Assembly: GCF_002953715.1 (NCBI RefSeq)
Contig: NZ_CP025012.1
Span: 1,302,001-1,366,000 of the forward strand
Direction: 5' to 3'
Length of the DNA: 64,000 nucleotides
From: Rhizobium leguminosarum
GTDB taxonomy: Bacteria > Pseudomonadota > Alphaproteobacteria > Rhizobiales > Rhizobiaceae
Below the pieces are notes generated by a model. It searched no databases. It was not told the DNA's origin and saw nothing but the letters and a program-made list of their open reading frames with translations. Positions 25,785-35,460 of the stretch are shown piece by piece; positions within the stretch are counted from its first letter, which is position 1, and every line of letters starts with the position of its first letter. The translations under genes and the position numbers were made by a program.

Positions 25785-27068
25785 ATGGCCAAGAATGATC
25801 CGGGATTCAACACGTTGGCGATTCACGCCGGCGCGCAGCCCGACCCGGCGACCGGCGCGCGGGTAACGCCGATCTACCAGACGACCGCTTTCGTCTTCAA
25901 TGATTCCGATCATGCCGCCGCCCTCTTCGGTCTGCAGGCCTTCGGCAACATCTACACCCGCATCATGAACCCGACGCAGGCCGTGCTCGAGGAGCGCGTC
26001 GCAGCGCTTGAGGGCGGCACGGCCGCCCTTGCCGTCGCCTCCGGCCATGCGGCGCAGGTGATCGTCTTCCACAATATCATGCGTCCTGGCGAGAATTTCA
26101 TCGCTGCCCGCCAGCTCTACGGCGGCTCGATCAACCAATTCGGCCATGCCTTCGAGAATTTCGGCTGGCAGGTGCGCTGGGCCGATGCCGCCGATCCGGC
26201 AAGCTTCGAAAGCCAGATCGACGACAAGACGCGCGGCATCTTCATCGAAAGCCTGGCCAATCCCGGCGGCACTTTCGTCGATATCGCCGCCATCGCCGAC
26301 GTCGCGCATCGTCACGGCCTGCCGCTGATTGTCGACAATACGATGGCAACACCCTATTTCATCCGTCCGATCGAGCACGGCGCCGACATCGTCGTGCATT
26401 CACTGACGAAGTTTCTCGGCGGCCACGGGAACTCGATGGGCGGCCTCATCGTCGACGGCGGCACCTTCGACTGGTCGAAATCCGGCAATTACCCGATGCT
26501 GTCGAGCCCGCGGCCGGAATACAACGGCATGGTCCTGCATGCGACCTTCGGCAATTTCGCCTTTGCGATCGCTGCCCGCGTGCTCGGCCTGCGCGACCTC
26601 GGGCCGGCGATCTCGCCCTTCAACGCTTTCCTGATCCTGACCGGCATCGAGACGCTGCCGCTTCGGATGCAACGGCACAGCGACAATGCGATCGCCGTCG
26701 CGAAGTGGCTGAAGGCGCACAGCAAGATCGCCTGGGTGAATTATGCCGGCCTCGACGACCACTCGAACCACGCCCTGCAGCAGCGCTACTCACCGAAGGG
26801 CGCCGGCTCCGTCTTCACCTTCGGCGTCAAGGGCGGCTATGAGGCGGGCAAGACACTGGTCGAGGGGCTGGAGCTCTTCTCCCATCTTGCGAATATCGGC
26901 GACACCCGTTCGCTCGTCATCCACCCGGCCTCGACGACACACCGGCAGTTGACCGACGAGCAGCGGATCGCCGCCGGCGCCGGCCCCGACGTGGTGCGCC
27001 TTTCCGTCGGTATCGAGGACGTCAAGGACATCATCGCCGATCTCGAACAGGCGCTCTCGAAGATCTGA
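25785..27068 (+). CDS. metY: O-acetylhomoserine aminocarboxypropyltransferase
   Basis: A PLP enzyme of 427 residues that makes homocysteine (or methionine) from O-acetylhomoserine and sulfide (or methanethiol). It has TLAIHAGAQPDPATGARVTP at the start, the GYxR-type region FGNIYTRIMNPTQAVLEERV, DNTMATPYFIRPIEHGAD and the PLP-binding lysine in VVHSLTKFLGGHGNSMGG near residue 209. The length and the GGTFDWSKSGNYPML insert favour MetY over the shorter cystathionine synthase or MetZ types. GGGAGG precedes the ATG at good spacing. I looked for a SAM-II riboswitch in the 117-bp leader and saw none. Confidence 0.92.
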   Translation: MAKNDPGFNTLAIHAGAQPDPATGARVTPIYQTTAFVFNDSDHAAALFGLQAFGNIYTRIMNPTQAVLEERVAALEGGTAALAVASGHAAQVIVFHNIMRPGENFIAARQLYGGSINQFGHAFENFGWQVRWADAADPASFESQIDDKTRGIFIESLANPGGTFVDIAAIADVAHRHGLPLIVDNTMATPYFIRPIEHGADIVVHSLTKFLGGHGNSMGGLIVDGGTFDWSKSGNYPMLSSPRPEYNGMVLHATFGNFAFAIAARVLGLRDLGPAISPFNAFLILTGIETLPLRMQRHSDNAIAVAKWLKAHSKIAWVNYAGLDDHSNHALQQRYSPKGAGSVFTFGVKGGYEAGKTLVEGLELFSHLANIGDTRSLVIHPASTTHRQLTDEQRIAAGAGPDVVRLSVGIEDVKDIIADLEQALSKI

Positions 27069-27082
27069 GATCAGAGGGATCC

Positions 27083-27436
27083 ATGATGGCCACGGCAAAT
27101 TTCATCACCTTCAGCATCGACGGCGTCGAACCCGAGTTCGGCGCCCCGGAGCCCGGCCGGATCATCTCCGGCGATCCGCATTTCCGCACCTGGAATCTGG
27201 AGGAGGCCGAAGGCGGCCTCTATTCCGGCATCTGGGAGGCGACACCGGGCAAGTGGCGGATCGTCTACGAGGAGTGGGAATATTTCAGCCTGCTGTCCGG
27301 CCATTCGATCGTGACGGAGGAGGGCGGTGAGCCGGTTCATCTGAAGGCGGGCGACCGGATGATCCTCAGACCCGGCTTCAAGGGAACGTGGGAAGTCGTT
27401 GAAACGACTCGCAAGGATTATGTGATCAAGGTTTGA
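27083..27436 (+). CDS. Cupin-domain protein (EutQ/DUF861-like)
   Basis: A single-domain cupin of 117 residues with WEATPGKWRIVYEEWEYFSL, LLSGHSIVTEEGG and LKAGDRMILRPGFKGTWEV. The usual metal-binding histidines of the first cupin motif are replaced (EEWEYF), as in the DUF861 subgroup, so metal catalysis is doubtful. It starts 14 bp after the metY stop codon behind AGAGGG and is probably co-transcribed with it. An alternative ATG is one codon downstream. Confidence 0.82.
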   Translation: MMATANFITFSIDGVEPEFGAPEPGRIISGDPHFRTWNLEEAEGGLYSGIWEATPGKWRIVYEEWEYFSLLSGHSIVTEEGGEPVHLKAGDRMILRPGFKGTWEVVETTRKDYVIKV

Positions 27437-27668
27437 GCGGGCCGGAAAATCGACGTCGACGATTCCGCGCTTGTCCCGATTCGCGGCGATGACGGCCCGT
27501 CTTTCAGCGAATGGCTGCGCCTCTTTCCGGGGATAGAACGCTTTTAACCATTCCCATTAATCGTGCCTACATCGTCAAATGCTAAACCTTATTTGCAGCG
27601 CATTGCGGACATGATGTCTCCTGCCGTCCCACAGACATGGCCTTGCAATTAATCTTTGCGGAATTTGC

Positions 27669-29798
27669 ATGTCGTCGAATCTTGCAGGTAGGTACGTTCG
27701 GACCCAGACGTCTTCCATCATCGCGACAACCGTCTTCTTCCTTGTCGTTGCTCTCGTACTGACCGGCCTGATGGCACATGTCGTCGTCACGATGACCCGG
27801 TCGGCCAACGAGATCGATGATGCCAGGGCCAGTCGCGCCGCCCGCGCGGCAATCGGTGCGTTTGTGGGTCGCCTGAGCGCGACAACGACGGACAATGCCG
27901 TGTGGGACGATGCCTATAGTGCTGTCTCATCTTCGGCCGCGGCGGATTGGGCCTATGAGAATTGGGGAAAAACCAGCGAGGATTACGCGCTCTATGACGG
28001 CGCGATCGTGATCGGCCCTGACCGGTCTTCGATCGTCTCCGCATATGCCAAAGGCAAGCCCTTCCAGCCGAGCGCGTTTTTCGGGCTAGGTTTTTATCAG
28101 CAGATCAATGTGGCTGCCGATCCGGGGCGGGCGCCAGTGATCAATTTCATCAAGACCGAAAGCGGTATCGCGCTGATCGCATCTCAGGCAATCCAGCCTT
28201 TCGAGGCGACCGCCGAACTTCCGAAGCTTAGCACGCTGAGTTTCTACAAGGAATTTACATCGGAAGTTCTCGACACGCTCTCGAACGAACATGAACTTGA
28301 AGGCTTGCGCCTCGAGATGACGCCGAAGCCGGAGTTCCTGAACACGCCGATCACCGACATGAAGGGGGCCGTCATCGGCTATCTCGTCTGGCCCAGCAAA
28401 GCGCCGGGAAGCGCCGTGTTTCATCAGGTCTATCCTTATCTTGCAGCTTCTACCGTCATCCTTTCGCTATTCTTGATCGGCGTTCTGATGGTTGGCGCCT
28501 CCGAGGCGCGGCGCCTGCGCCTATTGGCGCAAGCAGCGCTTTTCGAAGCAGGCCATGACAGCTTGAGTGGCCTGTTGAACAGACATGGGCTTCTCAACCT
28601 GCTGGAAGAGCTGGAAAATTCGGGCTCTTCGCCACCTCAGCTTTATCTGATCGACCTTGATGGCTTCAAGGCCGTCAACGATGCCTGGGGGCATGCGGTG
28701 GGGGACGATTTGATCCAGTTGGTTTCGAAGGCGCTGACGGCCTGCCACCCCGAAATCATTGCCGCAGCTCGGCTCGGGGGCGACGAATTTGCGCTGGTGC
28801 ACATCGGTTCCGCCACATGCGGAGAGATGGAAAAGACGATTTTGGCGCTGTTTGTCGAGCCCTTCAAAATCGACGGACGAACGATCGAAGTTGGCGCGAG
28901 CATCGGAGCTGCTGTTCGCAACGGCGACGTCCCGCCATTGGAGCTTCTTCGCAGAGCGGACATGGCCCTCTATCGTGCCAAGGCAAATGGCAGAGGCCAG
29001 GCAATCGAATACGATCCGGAGCTGGACCGGGAACGTCAACGGGTTGCCGAACTAGAAGGCCTGTTGAAGAATGCCATCACCAGCGGCGCAATCGAAGCCG
29101 TTTTCCAACCTCTCGTCTCTGCTTCGACCGGCGCTGTGACTGGTCTTGAAGCACTGGCGCGCTGGCGAACTGCAACCGGAAACATCAGCCCGGAGATTTT
29201 CATCCCTCTTGCCGAGAGGTGCGGCCTCATCGATGCGCTCGGCGTTCATATGCTGAGAACATCTATCGAGCATGCCAAGAACTGGCCCGATCTGGCATTG
29301 TCGGTGAACGTTTCGCCAATCCAGCTCTGCAATCCGGAATTTGCCGCAGAAGTGATCTCGGTCCTGCAGGAGCTTGATTTCAATCCAAACCGCCTGACAT
29401 TGGAAATCACCGAAGGCGTTCTGATGACCAATCCGGATCAGGCCCGGCGTTCGATAGACCAGCTCAAACGCGTCGGCATAAAGTTCGCGCTCGACGACTT
29501 TGGCTGCGGTTATGCAAGCATTGGCGCATTGCGGCAGTTCGGGTTTGATCGCATGAAGATCGACCGCTCGCTCGTGTCGGCTCTCGACGAAGGCGCAAAT
29601 GGCGCCGATGTTCTTCGGGCAACCATCTCGCTCGCGACCGCTCTGCGGATTCCCGTTACCGCGGAAGGTATCGAGACTACCCGCCAGGCGGCGATCTTGC
29701 GCGACGCCGGCTGCGATCAGCTTCAAGGATATCTGATTGGAAAACCCATGTCGGCATACGACATATCCAGCAAGCTGGAAGAAGAGTCAGCCGCGTGA
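27669..29798 (+). CDS. Membrane GGDEF-EAL protein with CHASE4-like sensor
   Basis: A c-di-GMP enzyme of 709 residues. Two membrane helices (about 16-40 and 255-280) flank a periplasmic CHASE4-like domain (ATTTDNAVWDDAYSAV, DYALYDGAIVIG). The GGDEF domain has an intact RLGGDEF near 375 but no RxxD inhibitory site. The EAL domain keeps all catalytic residues I can check: LEALARW, SVNVSPIQL, EITEGVL, LDDFGCGYAS, MKIDRS, TAEGIET and the final glutamine of QLQGYLIGKPM. It could both make and degrade c-di-GMP. The ATG at 27669 has only a weak ribosome-binding site. A pstB fragment follows directly. Confidence 0.93.
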   Translation: MSSNLAGRYVRTQTSSIIATTVFFLVVALVLTGLMAHVVVTMTRSANEIDDARASRAARAAIGAFVGRLSATTTDNAVWDDAYSAVSSSAAADWAYENWGKTSEDYALYDGAIVIGPDRSSIVSAYAKGKPFQPSAFFGLGFYQQINVAADPGRAPVINFIKTESGIALIASQAIQPFEATAELPKLSTLSFYKEFTSEVLDTLSNEHELEGLRLEMTPKPEFLNTPITDMKGAVIGYLVWPSKAPGSAVFHQVYPYLAASTVILSLFLIGVLMVGASEARRLRLLAQAALFEAGHDSLSGLLNRHGLLNLLEELENSGSSPPQLYLIDLDGFKAVNDAWGHAVGDDLIQLVSKALTACHPEIIAAARLGGDEFALVHIGSATCGEMEKTILALFVEPFKIDGRTIEVGASIGAAVRNGDVPPLELLRRADMALYRAKANGRGQAIEYDPELDRERQRVAELEGLLKNAITSGAIEAVFQPLVSASTGAVTGLEALARWRTATGNISPEIFIPLAERCGLIDALGVHMLRTSIEHAKNWPDLALSVNVSPIQLCNPEFAAEVISVLQELDFNPNRLTLEITEGVLMTNPDQARRSIDQLKRVGIKFALDDFGCGYASIGALRQFGFDRMKIDRSLVSALDEGANGADVLRATISLATALRIPVTAEGIETTRQAAILRDAGCDQLQGYLIGKPMSAYDISSKLEEESAA

Positions 29799-29825
29799 TG
29801 CCGTCGTAGCATCTCCAAGGTTGAG

Positions 29826-30224
29826 ATGGACGTCCGCGTCGATCAGGCGCTTCGCTCGGCAGCCCTCTGGGAAGAGGTCAAGGACAAGCTGAAGGGCAGC
29901 GGTCTCGGCCTTTCCGGCGGCCAGCAGCAGCGTCTCTGCATCGCGCGTGCCGTGGCGCTTCGCCCCGAGGTGCTTCTCCTCGACGAGCCGACTTCCGCCC
30001 TCGACCCAATCTCGACTGCCAAGGTGGAAGAGCTGGTCGCCCAGCCGAAGACGGAGTTCACCATCGTCATCGTCACCCACAACATGCAGCAGGCAAGCCG
30101 CATCTCGGACAACACTGCCTTCATGTATCTGGGCGAGTTGGTCGAATACGGCCCGACCGCTGAGATCTTCCAATCGCCGAAGGTCAAGCGCACGGAAGAC
30201 TACATTACCGGACGTTACGGCTGA
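29826..30224 (+). pseudogene. pstB: 5'-truncated pstB (phosphate ABC transporter ATPase) remnant
   Basis: The frame gives 132 residues that match the C-terminal half of PstB (normally about 255-275): [20 protein letters not shown], the signature LSGGQQQR, Walker [12 protein letters not shown], the H-loop [10 protein letters not shown], and the PstB tail [20 protein letters not shown] and [10 protein letters not shown]. The N-terminal half with Walker A and Q-loop is absent, and no other pst gene is nearby. It begins 28 bp after the GGDEF-EAL stop codon. It cannot bind ATP as a normal ATPase, although the remaining frame is intact, pointing to a fairly recent partial duplication or a retained fragment. 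Confidence 0.85.
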
Positions 30225-30259
30225 TCCGCGCGCGGTGGATCACCTCTGCGAGGGCGGGA

Positions 30260-31504
30260 TCACCACTGCAGATCCAGCCGGTCCAGCCCGTGGAAATGGT
30301 AGACATCCTTGACCACCGGTGTCTTCGCCAGCCTCAGGCCGGCAATGCGCTCGAACAGGATCGGCAACACGACGTTGAGCTCCAGCCGCGCCAGCGGCGC
30401 GCCGATGCAGAAATGGATGCCGGCGCCGAAGGAGAGGTTCGCCGCCTCGTTACGATCGGGCCAGAAGGTCAGCGGATCGGTGAATTTTGTCGGGTCGAGA
30501 TTGGCGGCGGCGAGGATGAGGCTGACTTTGTCGCCGCGCTTGAAGGAGACCCCGTCGATTTCGGCTGGCTCCAGCGCCCAGCGCTGGAAGATGTGGACCG
30601 GCGCGCAGATGCGCAAGGTTTCCTCGACGGTGCGCTCCGTCGTCGCCTCGTCCCGGAAGAGTTCTGCCGGATCGCAGCCGCTGTCTAGGATGGTGCGCAC
30701 GGAATTGCCGATCTGGTGCACGGTCGCCTCGTGCCCGGCATTGAGCAGCACGATCGTCGTCGACACGAGCTCCTCCTCGGTCAGATACTGGCCCTTGTGC
30801 TCGGTATGGATCATGTGGGTCAGCAGGTCGTCGCGTGGTTCGGCGCGGCGTTCTGTGATGACCGTCTTGACGTAGTCGGAAAATTCCTTCGCCGCCCGTT
30901 CGGCCTCTTCCTCCTGCTCGCGCGTGCGGCCGAACATGTACATGCGGACATAGGCGTGTGACCAGGCAAGCAGTTGCGGTCCCATCTCTTCGGGAATGCC
31001 GATCATGCGGGCGATCATCGTCACCGGGATGATGTCGGCAAAGGCCGAGAGCAGCTCGACCCCACGCTTCTCCGCGAAACCGTCGATCAGCCGATTGGCG
31101 AGTTCGGCAAGCTCCGGTTTCATCTTCTCGACATGGCGGGAAACGAAGGCGCGGTTGACGAGCGTGCGCAGCCGCGTGTGCTCCGGCGGTTCAAGTTCGA
31201 GCAGGGAATAACGTTCCGAGAGATCGAAACTGGCAAGATGCGGCATCGGCTCGGCAAGGCCGAGTTCCTCGCGGCTGGCGATATGCAGGATCTGCCGGCC
31301 GAAGCGGCGATCGCGCAGCAGGCTGTTCACATGGTCGTAACCCGTGAAGAACCACTGCTTCTGCTCACTCCAGTAGAAGGTCGGGCAATGGGCGTGAAGT
31401 GCGGCATAGACGACATTCGGGTTGCCGTAGAAGGCCGGGTTGCGGCTGTCCAGCGAGACATGACGGTTGGCGCGGTCGATCGAGAGAAAGGATGGGATCA
31501 TCAT
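30260..31504 (-). CDS. Cytochrome P450
   Basis: A soluble bacterial P450 of 414 residues. The heme-thiolate loop is FGAGIHFCIGAPLARLE near residue 355, the I-helix oxygen-activation motif is LLNAGHEATV near residue 245, the K-helix ExxR lies in VEETLRICAP, and PPEHTRLRTLVNRAF is the C-helix region. No ferredoxin or reductase gene is adjacent, so redox partners must come from elsewhere; the substrate is unknown. Two ATG codons stand in tandem at 31504 and 31501. An 8-bp inverted repeat ends 4 nt before the start and may influence translation. Confidence 0.93.
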   Translation of the reverse strand: MMIPSFLSIDRANRHVSLDSRNPAFYGNPNVVYAALHAHCPTFYWSEQKQWFFTGYDHVNSLLRDRRFGRQILHIASREELGLAEPMPHLASFDLSERYSLLELEPPEHTRLRTLVNRAFVSRHVEKMKPELAELANRLIDGFAEKRGVELLSAFADIIPVTMIARMIGIPEEMGPQLLAWSHAYVRMYMFGRTREQEEEAERAAKEFSDYVKTVITERRAEPRDDLLTHMIHTEHKGQYLTEEELVSTTIVLLNAGHEATVHQIGNSVRTILDSGCDPAELFRDEATTERTVEETLRICAPVHIFQRWALEPAEIDGVSFKRGDKVSLILAAANLDPTKFTDPLTFWPDRNEAANLSFGAGIHFCIGAPLARLELNVVLPILFERIAGLRLAKTPVVKDVYHFHGLDRLDLQW

Positions 31505-31507
31505 GCC

Positions 31508-31537
31508 CCGAGGCTTATCGGATTTGCCGAGCCTCGG
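31508..31537 (-). promoter_or_regulatory. Stem-loop at the P450 translation start
   Basis: CCGAGGCT (31508-31515) and AGCCTCGG (31530-31537) form a perfect 8-bp stem with a 14-nt loop. It lies between the stop codon of the diguanylate cyclase gene (31564) and the P450 ATG (31504), with its 3' arm over the expected ribosome-binding site. It has no T-run, so occlusion of translation is as likely as weak termination. Confidence 0.5.
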
Positions 31538-31563
31538 AAAGATGCGGGGTTAGGGATCCAGGA

Positions 31564-32817
31564 CTATCCGGCCCGCGACAGCGTACCCATGCGTCGTAGC
31601 GCGTCGACCTGGTCGTCGACCGTCGGCACGAGTTCGCCGGCGGTGCTGCTCGGCGTGGCCGGTGCAGTGGCAGCGGCCTCCGCTTCGCCGAAGGTGACCG
31701 TGCAATTGCGGCCGGCGGCCTTCGCGGCATAGAGCGCCCGGTCGGCGGCCGAGATCAGTTTGTCGATATTGGCTTCGATCGAGGAGGCAAGCGCGATACC
31801 GATACTGACCGTGACTGGAACGATCGCTTCGCCGGTGCTGACGGGTAGACGGCAGAATTCGGTGCGGATCGCTTCGGCGATCGCCTCGGCTTCCGTCTGG
31901 TCCGTGACCGCGGCGAAGGCGGCGAATTCCTCGCCGCCCATGCGGCCGAAGATGTAGTTTGGAATATACTGGCGGGCCATCCGCGCGAAGGCGGTAAGCA
32001 CGGCATCACCGGACTGGTGGCCGAAACGGTCATTGACGCGCTTGAAATGGTCGAGATCGAAAAGCAACACCGCGACCTGGCGCTGGTCGTCATGGGCTCT
32101 TTCCTGGGTGGCGTCGAAATAGCCGAGCAGGCCGCGGCGGTTGAGCACGCCGGTCAGCGAATCGGTCAGGGTGAGCGCACGCAGGTGCCGTTCGGAGCGC
32201 TCCATGATCAGCCGGCAGGTGAACGCGAAGGCGATGGTCAGCAGGAAGGCGCTGGCCATGGCGGAGGCGCCGCCGAGATTGGTCGCCTCGATATCGCTCG
32301 GCAGCGTCAGCGCCATCATCAGCGCCGAGCCGAAGCACAGGCAGCCCTGGATGACGAACACGCCCATCAGCTTGACGCGGGTACGCTCGCGGCGCATGTC
32401 GCCGGCGGCGACCGCCATGGCAAGTGCTGTCGCACCCGTCGCTGAAGCAAGGTTATAGAGTACCACCCGGTTTGAATAATCGCTGTTGACCCAAGGCAGG
32501 AAGACCCCGGCGAGCCAGATGACCGGCGGCAGCAGCGCCCACCATTCGATCCGCTTGCGGTCGAGCGCCAGAAAACCCGCCACCCAGGCGCTCTGGCCGA
32601 GCAGGGCGATGGCATTGCCTGCCTCTATGGAAAGCACGCTGGGGATTTCGCCGCGTAGCGCGACCATCGCAAAGCCAATGCCGGTCAGGAGGAAGCCCAT
32701 GCCCCAATAGAGATAGGCCTCGTTCCTGATGTTGTGGCGCCAGGCGACGAACAGCACCAAAGCGAGCGTCATGGCCTCTGAACACCAGATGGCGAGACCT
32801 GTAGCAATATTGAACAC
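31564..32817 (-). CDS. Membrane diguanylate cyclase (GGDEF)
   Basis: A protein of 417 residues with six to seven N-terminal membrane helices (about 5-215) and a C-terminal GGDEF domain. The domain has LTDSLTGVLNRRGLLGYFDA, DLDHFKRVNDRFGHQSGD and an active-type GRMGGEEF near residue 310, ending with DRALYAAKAAGRN. There is no RxxD inhibitory site. It should synthesise c-di-GMP at the inner membrane. The start is probably GTG at 32817, with AAGGGG 8 nt upstream; ATG 32847 would add ten residues but has no proper spacing. The P450 gene lies 59 bp downstream on the same strand. Confidence 0.9.
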   Translation of the reverse strand: MFNIATGLAIWCSEAMTLALVLFVAWRHNIRNEAYLYWGMGFLLTGIGFAMVALRGEIPSVLSIEAGNAIALLGQSAWVAGFLALDRKRIEWWALLPPVIWLAGVFLPWVNSDYSNRVVLYNLASATGATALAMAVAAGDMRRERTRVKLMGVFVIQGCLCFGSALMMALTLPSDIEATNLGGASAMASAFLLTIAFAFTCRLIMERSERHLRALTLTDSLTGVLNRRGLLGYFDATQERAHDDQRQVAVLLFDLDHFKRVNDRFGHQSGDAVLTAFARMARQYIPNYIFGRMGGEEFAAFAAVTDQTEAEAIAEAIRTEFCRLPVSTGEAIVPVTVSIGIALASSIEANIDKLISAADRALYAAKAAGRNCTVTFGEAEAAATAPATPSSTAGELVPTVDDQVDALRRMGTLSRAG

Positions 32818-33193
32818 GGCAGCAACCCCTTGTCTGTCCGTTCGCATCCTTGCCGAGGAAGCTCGCCACTTCCTTAATGTCGCTGCGCTGCGGCATTGTT
32901 TCAGGCCGATATCTGCCGGTAGGCTTTCCGTTGGGTAAACGTGTATGAGCATAGTCGAATAGAGTAAGCCTTCCTTCATCCTGTCATGGAGAAAAGCCGG
33001 GGGAGATCAGGCCGAGGGCTCGTTGTTAAAAGGCTTTTGGCGGAAAGACGCTACCAGGAGCCGCCTTGCCCCACCTTCTTAACGTTATCCGCATGCGTGT
33101 CTTGAAGAGGAGGGCCGGGACACTCTATGTAGGGGTAAGACATTTTTCTTTGATTCCCGGCGCCGGCCGGCGAGACGTTGACAAAGGACGCAC

Positions 33194-33823
33194 ATGAGAA
33201 ACCCAGTCGATACCGCAATGGCCCTCGTGCCGATGGTCGTGGAACAGACCAACCGCGGTGAACGCTCCTACGACATCTATTCCCGCCTGTTGAAGGAACG
33301 CATCATCTTCCTGACGGGTGCCGTCGAGGACCATATGGCGACGCTCGTCTGCGCCCAGCTGCTCTTCCTCGAGGCCGAAAACCCGAAGAAGGAAATCGCC
33401 CTTTACATCAATTCCCCTGGTGGCGTCGTCACCGCCGGCATGGCGATCTACGATACGATGCAGTTCATCAAGCCCGCGGTTTCGACGCTCTGCATCGGCC
33501 AGGCCGCATCCATGGGCTCGCTGCTGCTGGCTGCCGGCCACAAGGACATGCGCTTTGCCACGCCGAATTCCCGTATCATGGTGCACCAGCCCTCGGGCGG
33601 CTTCCAGGGCCAGGCCTCGGACATCGAGCGGCACGCCCGCGACATCCTCAAAATGAAGCGCCGCCTGAACGAGGTCTACGTCAAGCACACCGGTCGCACC
33701 TACGAGGAAGTTGAAAAGACGCTCGATCGTGACCATTTCATGGATGCGGACGAAGCCCAGAGCTGGGGCGTGATCGACAAGGTTCTGACGTCGCGCCTCG
33801 AAATGGAAGGCGAACAGGCCTAG
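33194..33823 (+). CDS. clpP: ATP-dependent Clp protease proteolytic subunit
   Basis: A serine protease subunit of 209 residues forming the tetradecameric ClpP barrel. The catalytic triad is visible: Ser in [10 protein letters not shown], His in [10 protein letters not shown] and Asp in TLDRDHFMD. The oligomerisation region [20 protein letters not shown] is typical. AAAGGA lies 8 nt before the ATG. It partners the ClpX ATPase encoded about 300 bp downstream. Rhizobia usually have several clpP paralogs; the one beside clpX is normally the main form. Confidence 0.97.
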   Translation: MRNPVDTAMALVPMVVEQTNRGERSYDIYSRLLKERIIFLTGAVEDHMATLVCAQLLFLEAENPKKEIALYINSPGGVVTAGMAIYDTMQFIKPAVSTLCIGQAASMGSLLLAAGHKDMRFATPNSRIMVHQPSGGFQGQASDIERHARDILKMKRRLNEVYVKHTGRTYEEVEKTLDRDHFMDADEAQSWGVIDKVLTSRLEMEGEQA

Positions 33824-34125
33824 TAATTAATAGGGATGGTGTTTTTGTCGCCACAGTTCTATCCCATTTGTGATTGAACAAGGGCTTTCTTACGGCGACG
33901 AAGACGCTAATAGTAGCTATTAATGCTATGTTGAATTTTTATGACATAGCATCGGCATTCGAAGGGGAATTCGTTGCCGCCGGAACCCGGACATGATTGG
34001 TTGGGCCCGGTTCGTACCCCCTGAAGCCCTTCTCGGCAAAGGCTCCGGAAACGGAGTGCCGCCAGGAGCTGATAGAGTGGACCGCGATTTCGCCTTGAAA
34101 TGCGGCGTGCTGGAAGGAAAATGAT
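33824..34125 (+). promoter_or_regulatory. clpP-clpX spacer with a perfect dyad
   Basis: This 302-bp spacer contains a perfect 9-bp inverted repeat: ATGCTATGT at 33923-33931 and ACATAGCAT at 33944-33952, with a 12-nt AT-rich loop. I see no protein gene. The dyad could be an operator or an mRNA hairpin separating clpP and clpX expression; a promoter for clpX probably lies downstream of it, but I cannot place it. Confidence 0.5.
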
Positions 34126-35403
34126 ATGAGCAAGGTCAGCGGCAGCAACGGCGGCGACTCCAAGAACACTCTCTATTGTTCGTTCTGCGGAAAGAGCCAG
34201 CACGAAGTCCGGAAACTGATTGCCGGACCGACCGTCTTCATCTGCGATGAATGCGTCGAATTGTGCATGGACATCATCCGCGAGGAGAACAAGTCCTCGA
34301 TGGTCAAGTCCCGCGACGGCGTTCCGACGCCCCAGGACATCATCAAGGTCCTCGACGAATACGTCATCGGCCAGCGGCAGGCGAAGAAGATCCTGTCGGT
34401 CGCCGTTCACAATCACTACAAGCGCCTGGCGCACGCCTCCAAGAACGGCGAAGTCGAACTGGCGAAGTCGAACATCATGCTCGTCGGCCCGACCGGCTGC
34501 GGCAAGACCTATCTTGCCCAGACGCTCGCCCGCATCATCGACGTTCCCTTCACCATGGCCGATGCGACGACGCTGACCGAGGCCGGTTATGTCGGCGAGG
34601 ATGTCGAAAACATCATCCTGAAGCTCCTGCAGTCGGCCGACTACAACGTCGAGCGTGCGCAGCGCGGCATCGTCTACATCGACGAAGTCGACAAGATTTC
34701 GCGCAAGTCCGACAATCCGTCGATCACCCGCGACGTCTCGGGCGAGGGCGTGCAGCAGGCGCTGCTGAAGATCATGGAAGGCACGGTTGCTTCCGTTCCG
34801 CCGCAGGGCGGCCGCAAGCACCCGCAGCAGGAATTCCTCCAGGTCGACACGACGAACATCCTGTTCATCTGCGGCGGCGCTTTTGCCGGCCTCGACAAGA
34901 TCATCTCTGCCCGTGGCGAGAAGACCTCGATCGGCTTCGGCGCCTCTGTCAAGTCGCAGGATGACCGCCGCGTCGGCGAGGTCCTGCGCGAACTGGAGCC
35001 TGAAGATCTGGTCAAGTTCGGCCTCATCCCCGAGTTCATCGGCCGTCTGCCGGTTCTGGCGACGCTTGAGGACCTCGATGAGGATGCGCTGATCCAGATC
35101 CTGTCCGAGCCGAAGAATGCGCTGATCAAGCAGTATCAGCGGCTGTTCGAGATGGAAGACGTGGAACTGAATTTCCACGAGGACGCTCTGCGCGAAATCG
35201 CCCGCAAGGCGATCGTACGCAAGACCGGCGCTCGCGGCCTTCGCTCGATCATGGAGAAGATCCTGCTCGACACCATGTTCGAACTGCCGACGCTGGAAGG
35301 CGTGCGCGAGGTCGTCATCTCCGAGGAAGTGGTGCGCGGTTCGGCCCGTCCGCTTTACATCTATGCCGACCGGCAGGAAGATAAGGCCAACGCTTCGGCG
35401 TGA
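34126..35403 (+). CDS. clpX: Clp protease ATP-binding subunit ClpX
   Basis: An AAA+ unfoldase of 425 residues. The N-terminal zinc-binding domain has [11 protein letters not shown] and [10 protein letters not shown]. The ATPase has Walker [16 protein letters not shown] near residue 120, Walker [10 protein letters not shown], the ClpP-contact IGF loop (EKTSIGFGA near residue 268) and sensor 2 [13 protein letters not shown]. It unfolds substrates into ClpP; in alphaproteobacteria it degrades cell-cycle regulators. GGAAGG precedes the ATG. A terminator follows at 35431-35460. Confidence 0.98.
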   Translation: MSKVSGSNGGDSKNTLYCSFCGKSQHEVRKLIAGPTVFICDECVELCMDIIREENKSSMVKSRDGVPTPQDIIKVLDEYVIGQRQAKKILSVAVHNHYKRLAHASKNGEVELAKSNIMLVGPTGCGKTYLAQTLARIIDVPFTMADATTLTEAGYVGEDVENIILKLLQSADYNVERAQRGIVYIDEVDKISRKSDNPSITRDVSGEGVQQALLKIMEGTVASVPPQGGRKHPQQEFLQVDTTNILFICGGAFAGLDKIISARGEKTSIGFGASVKSQDDRRVGEVLRELEPEDLVKFGLIPEFIGRLPVLATLEDLDEDALIQILSEPKNALIKQYQRLFEMEDVELNFHEDALREIARKAIVRKTGARGLRSIMEKILLDTMFELPTLEGVREVVISEEVVRGSARPLYIYADRQEDKANASA

Positions 35404-35430
35404 CCTTGTGACTTTCGCACCATTATTTTG

Positions 35431-35460
35431 GGGGCTTGCCATAGGCAGGCCCCTTTCTAT
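35431..35460 (+). terminator. Rho-independent terminator of clpX
   Basis: A 10-bp stem (35431-35440 with 35444-35453, one G-T pair, loop ATA) is followed by TTTCTATTTG. It ends 57 bp after the clpX stop codon. Confidence 0.85.
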
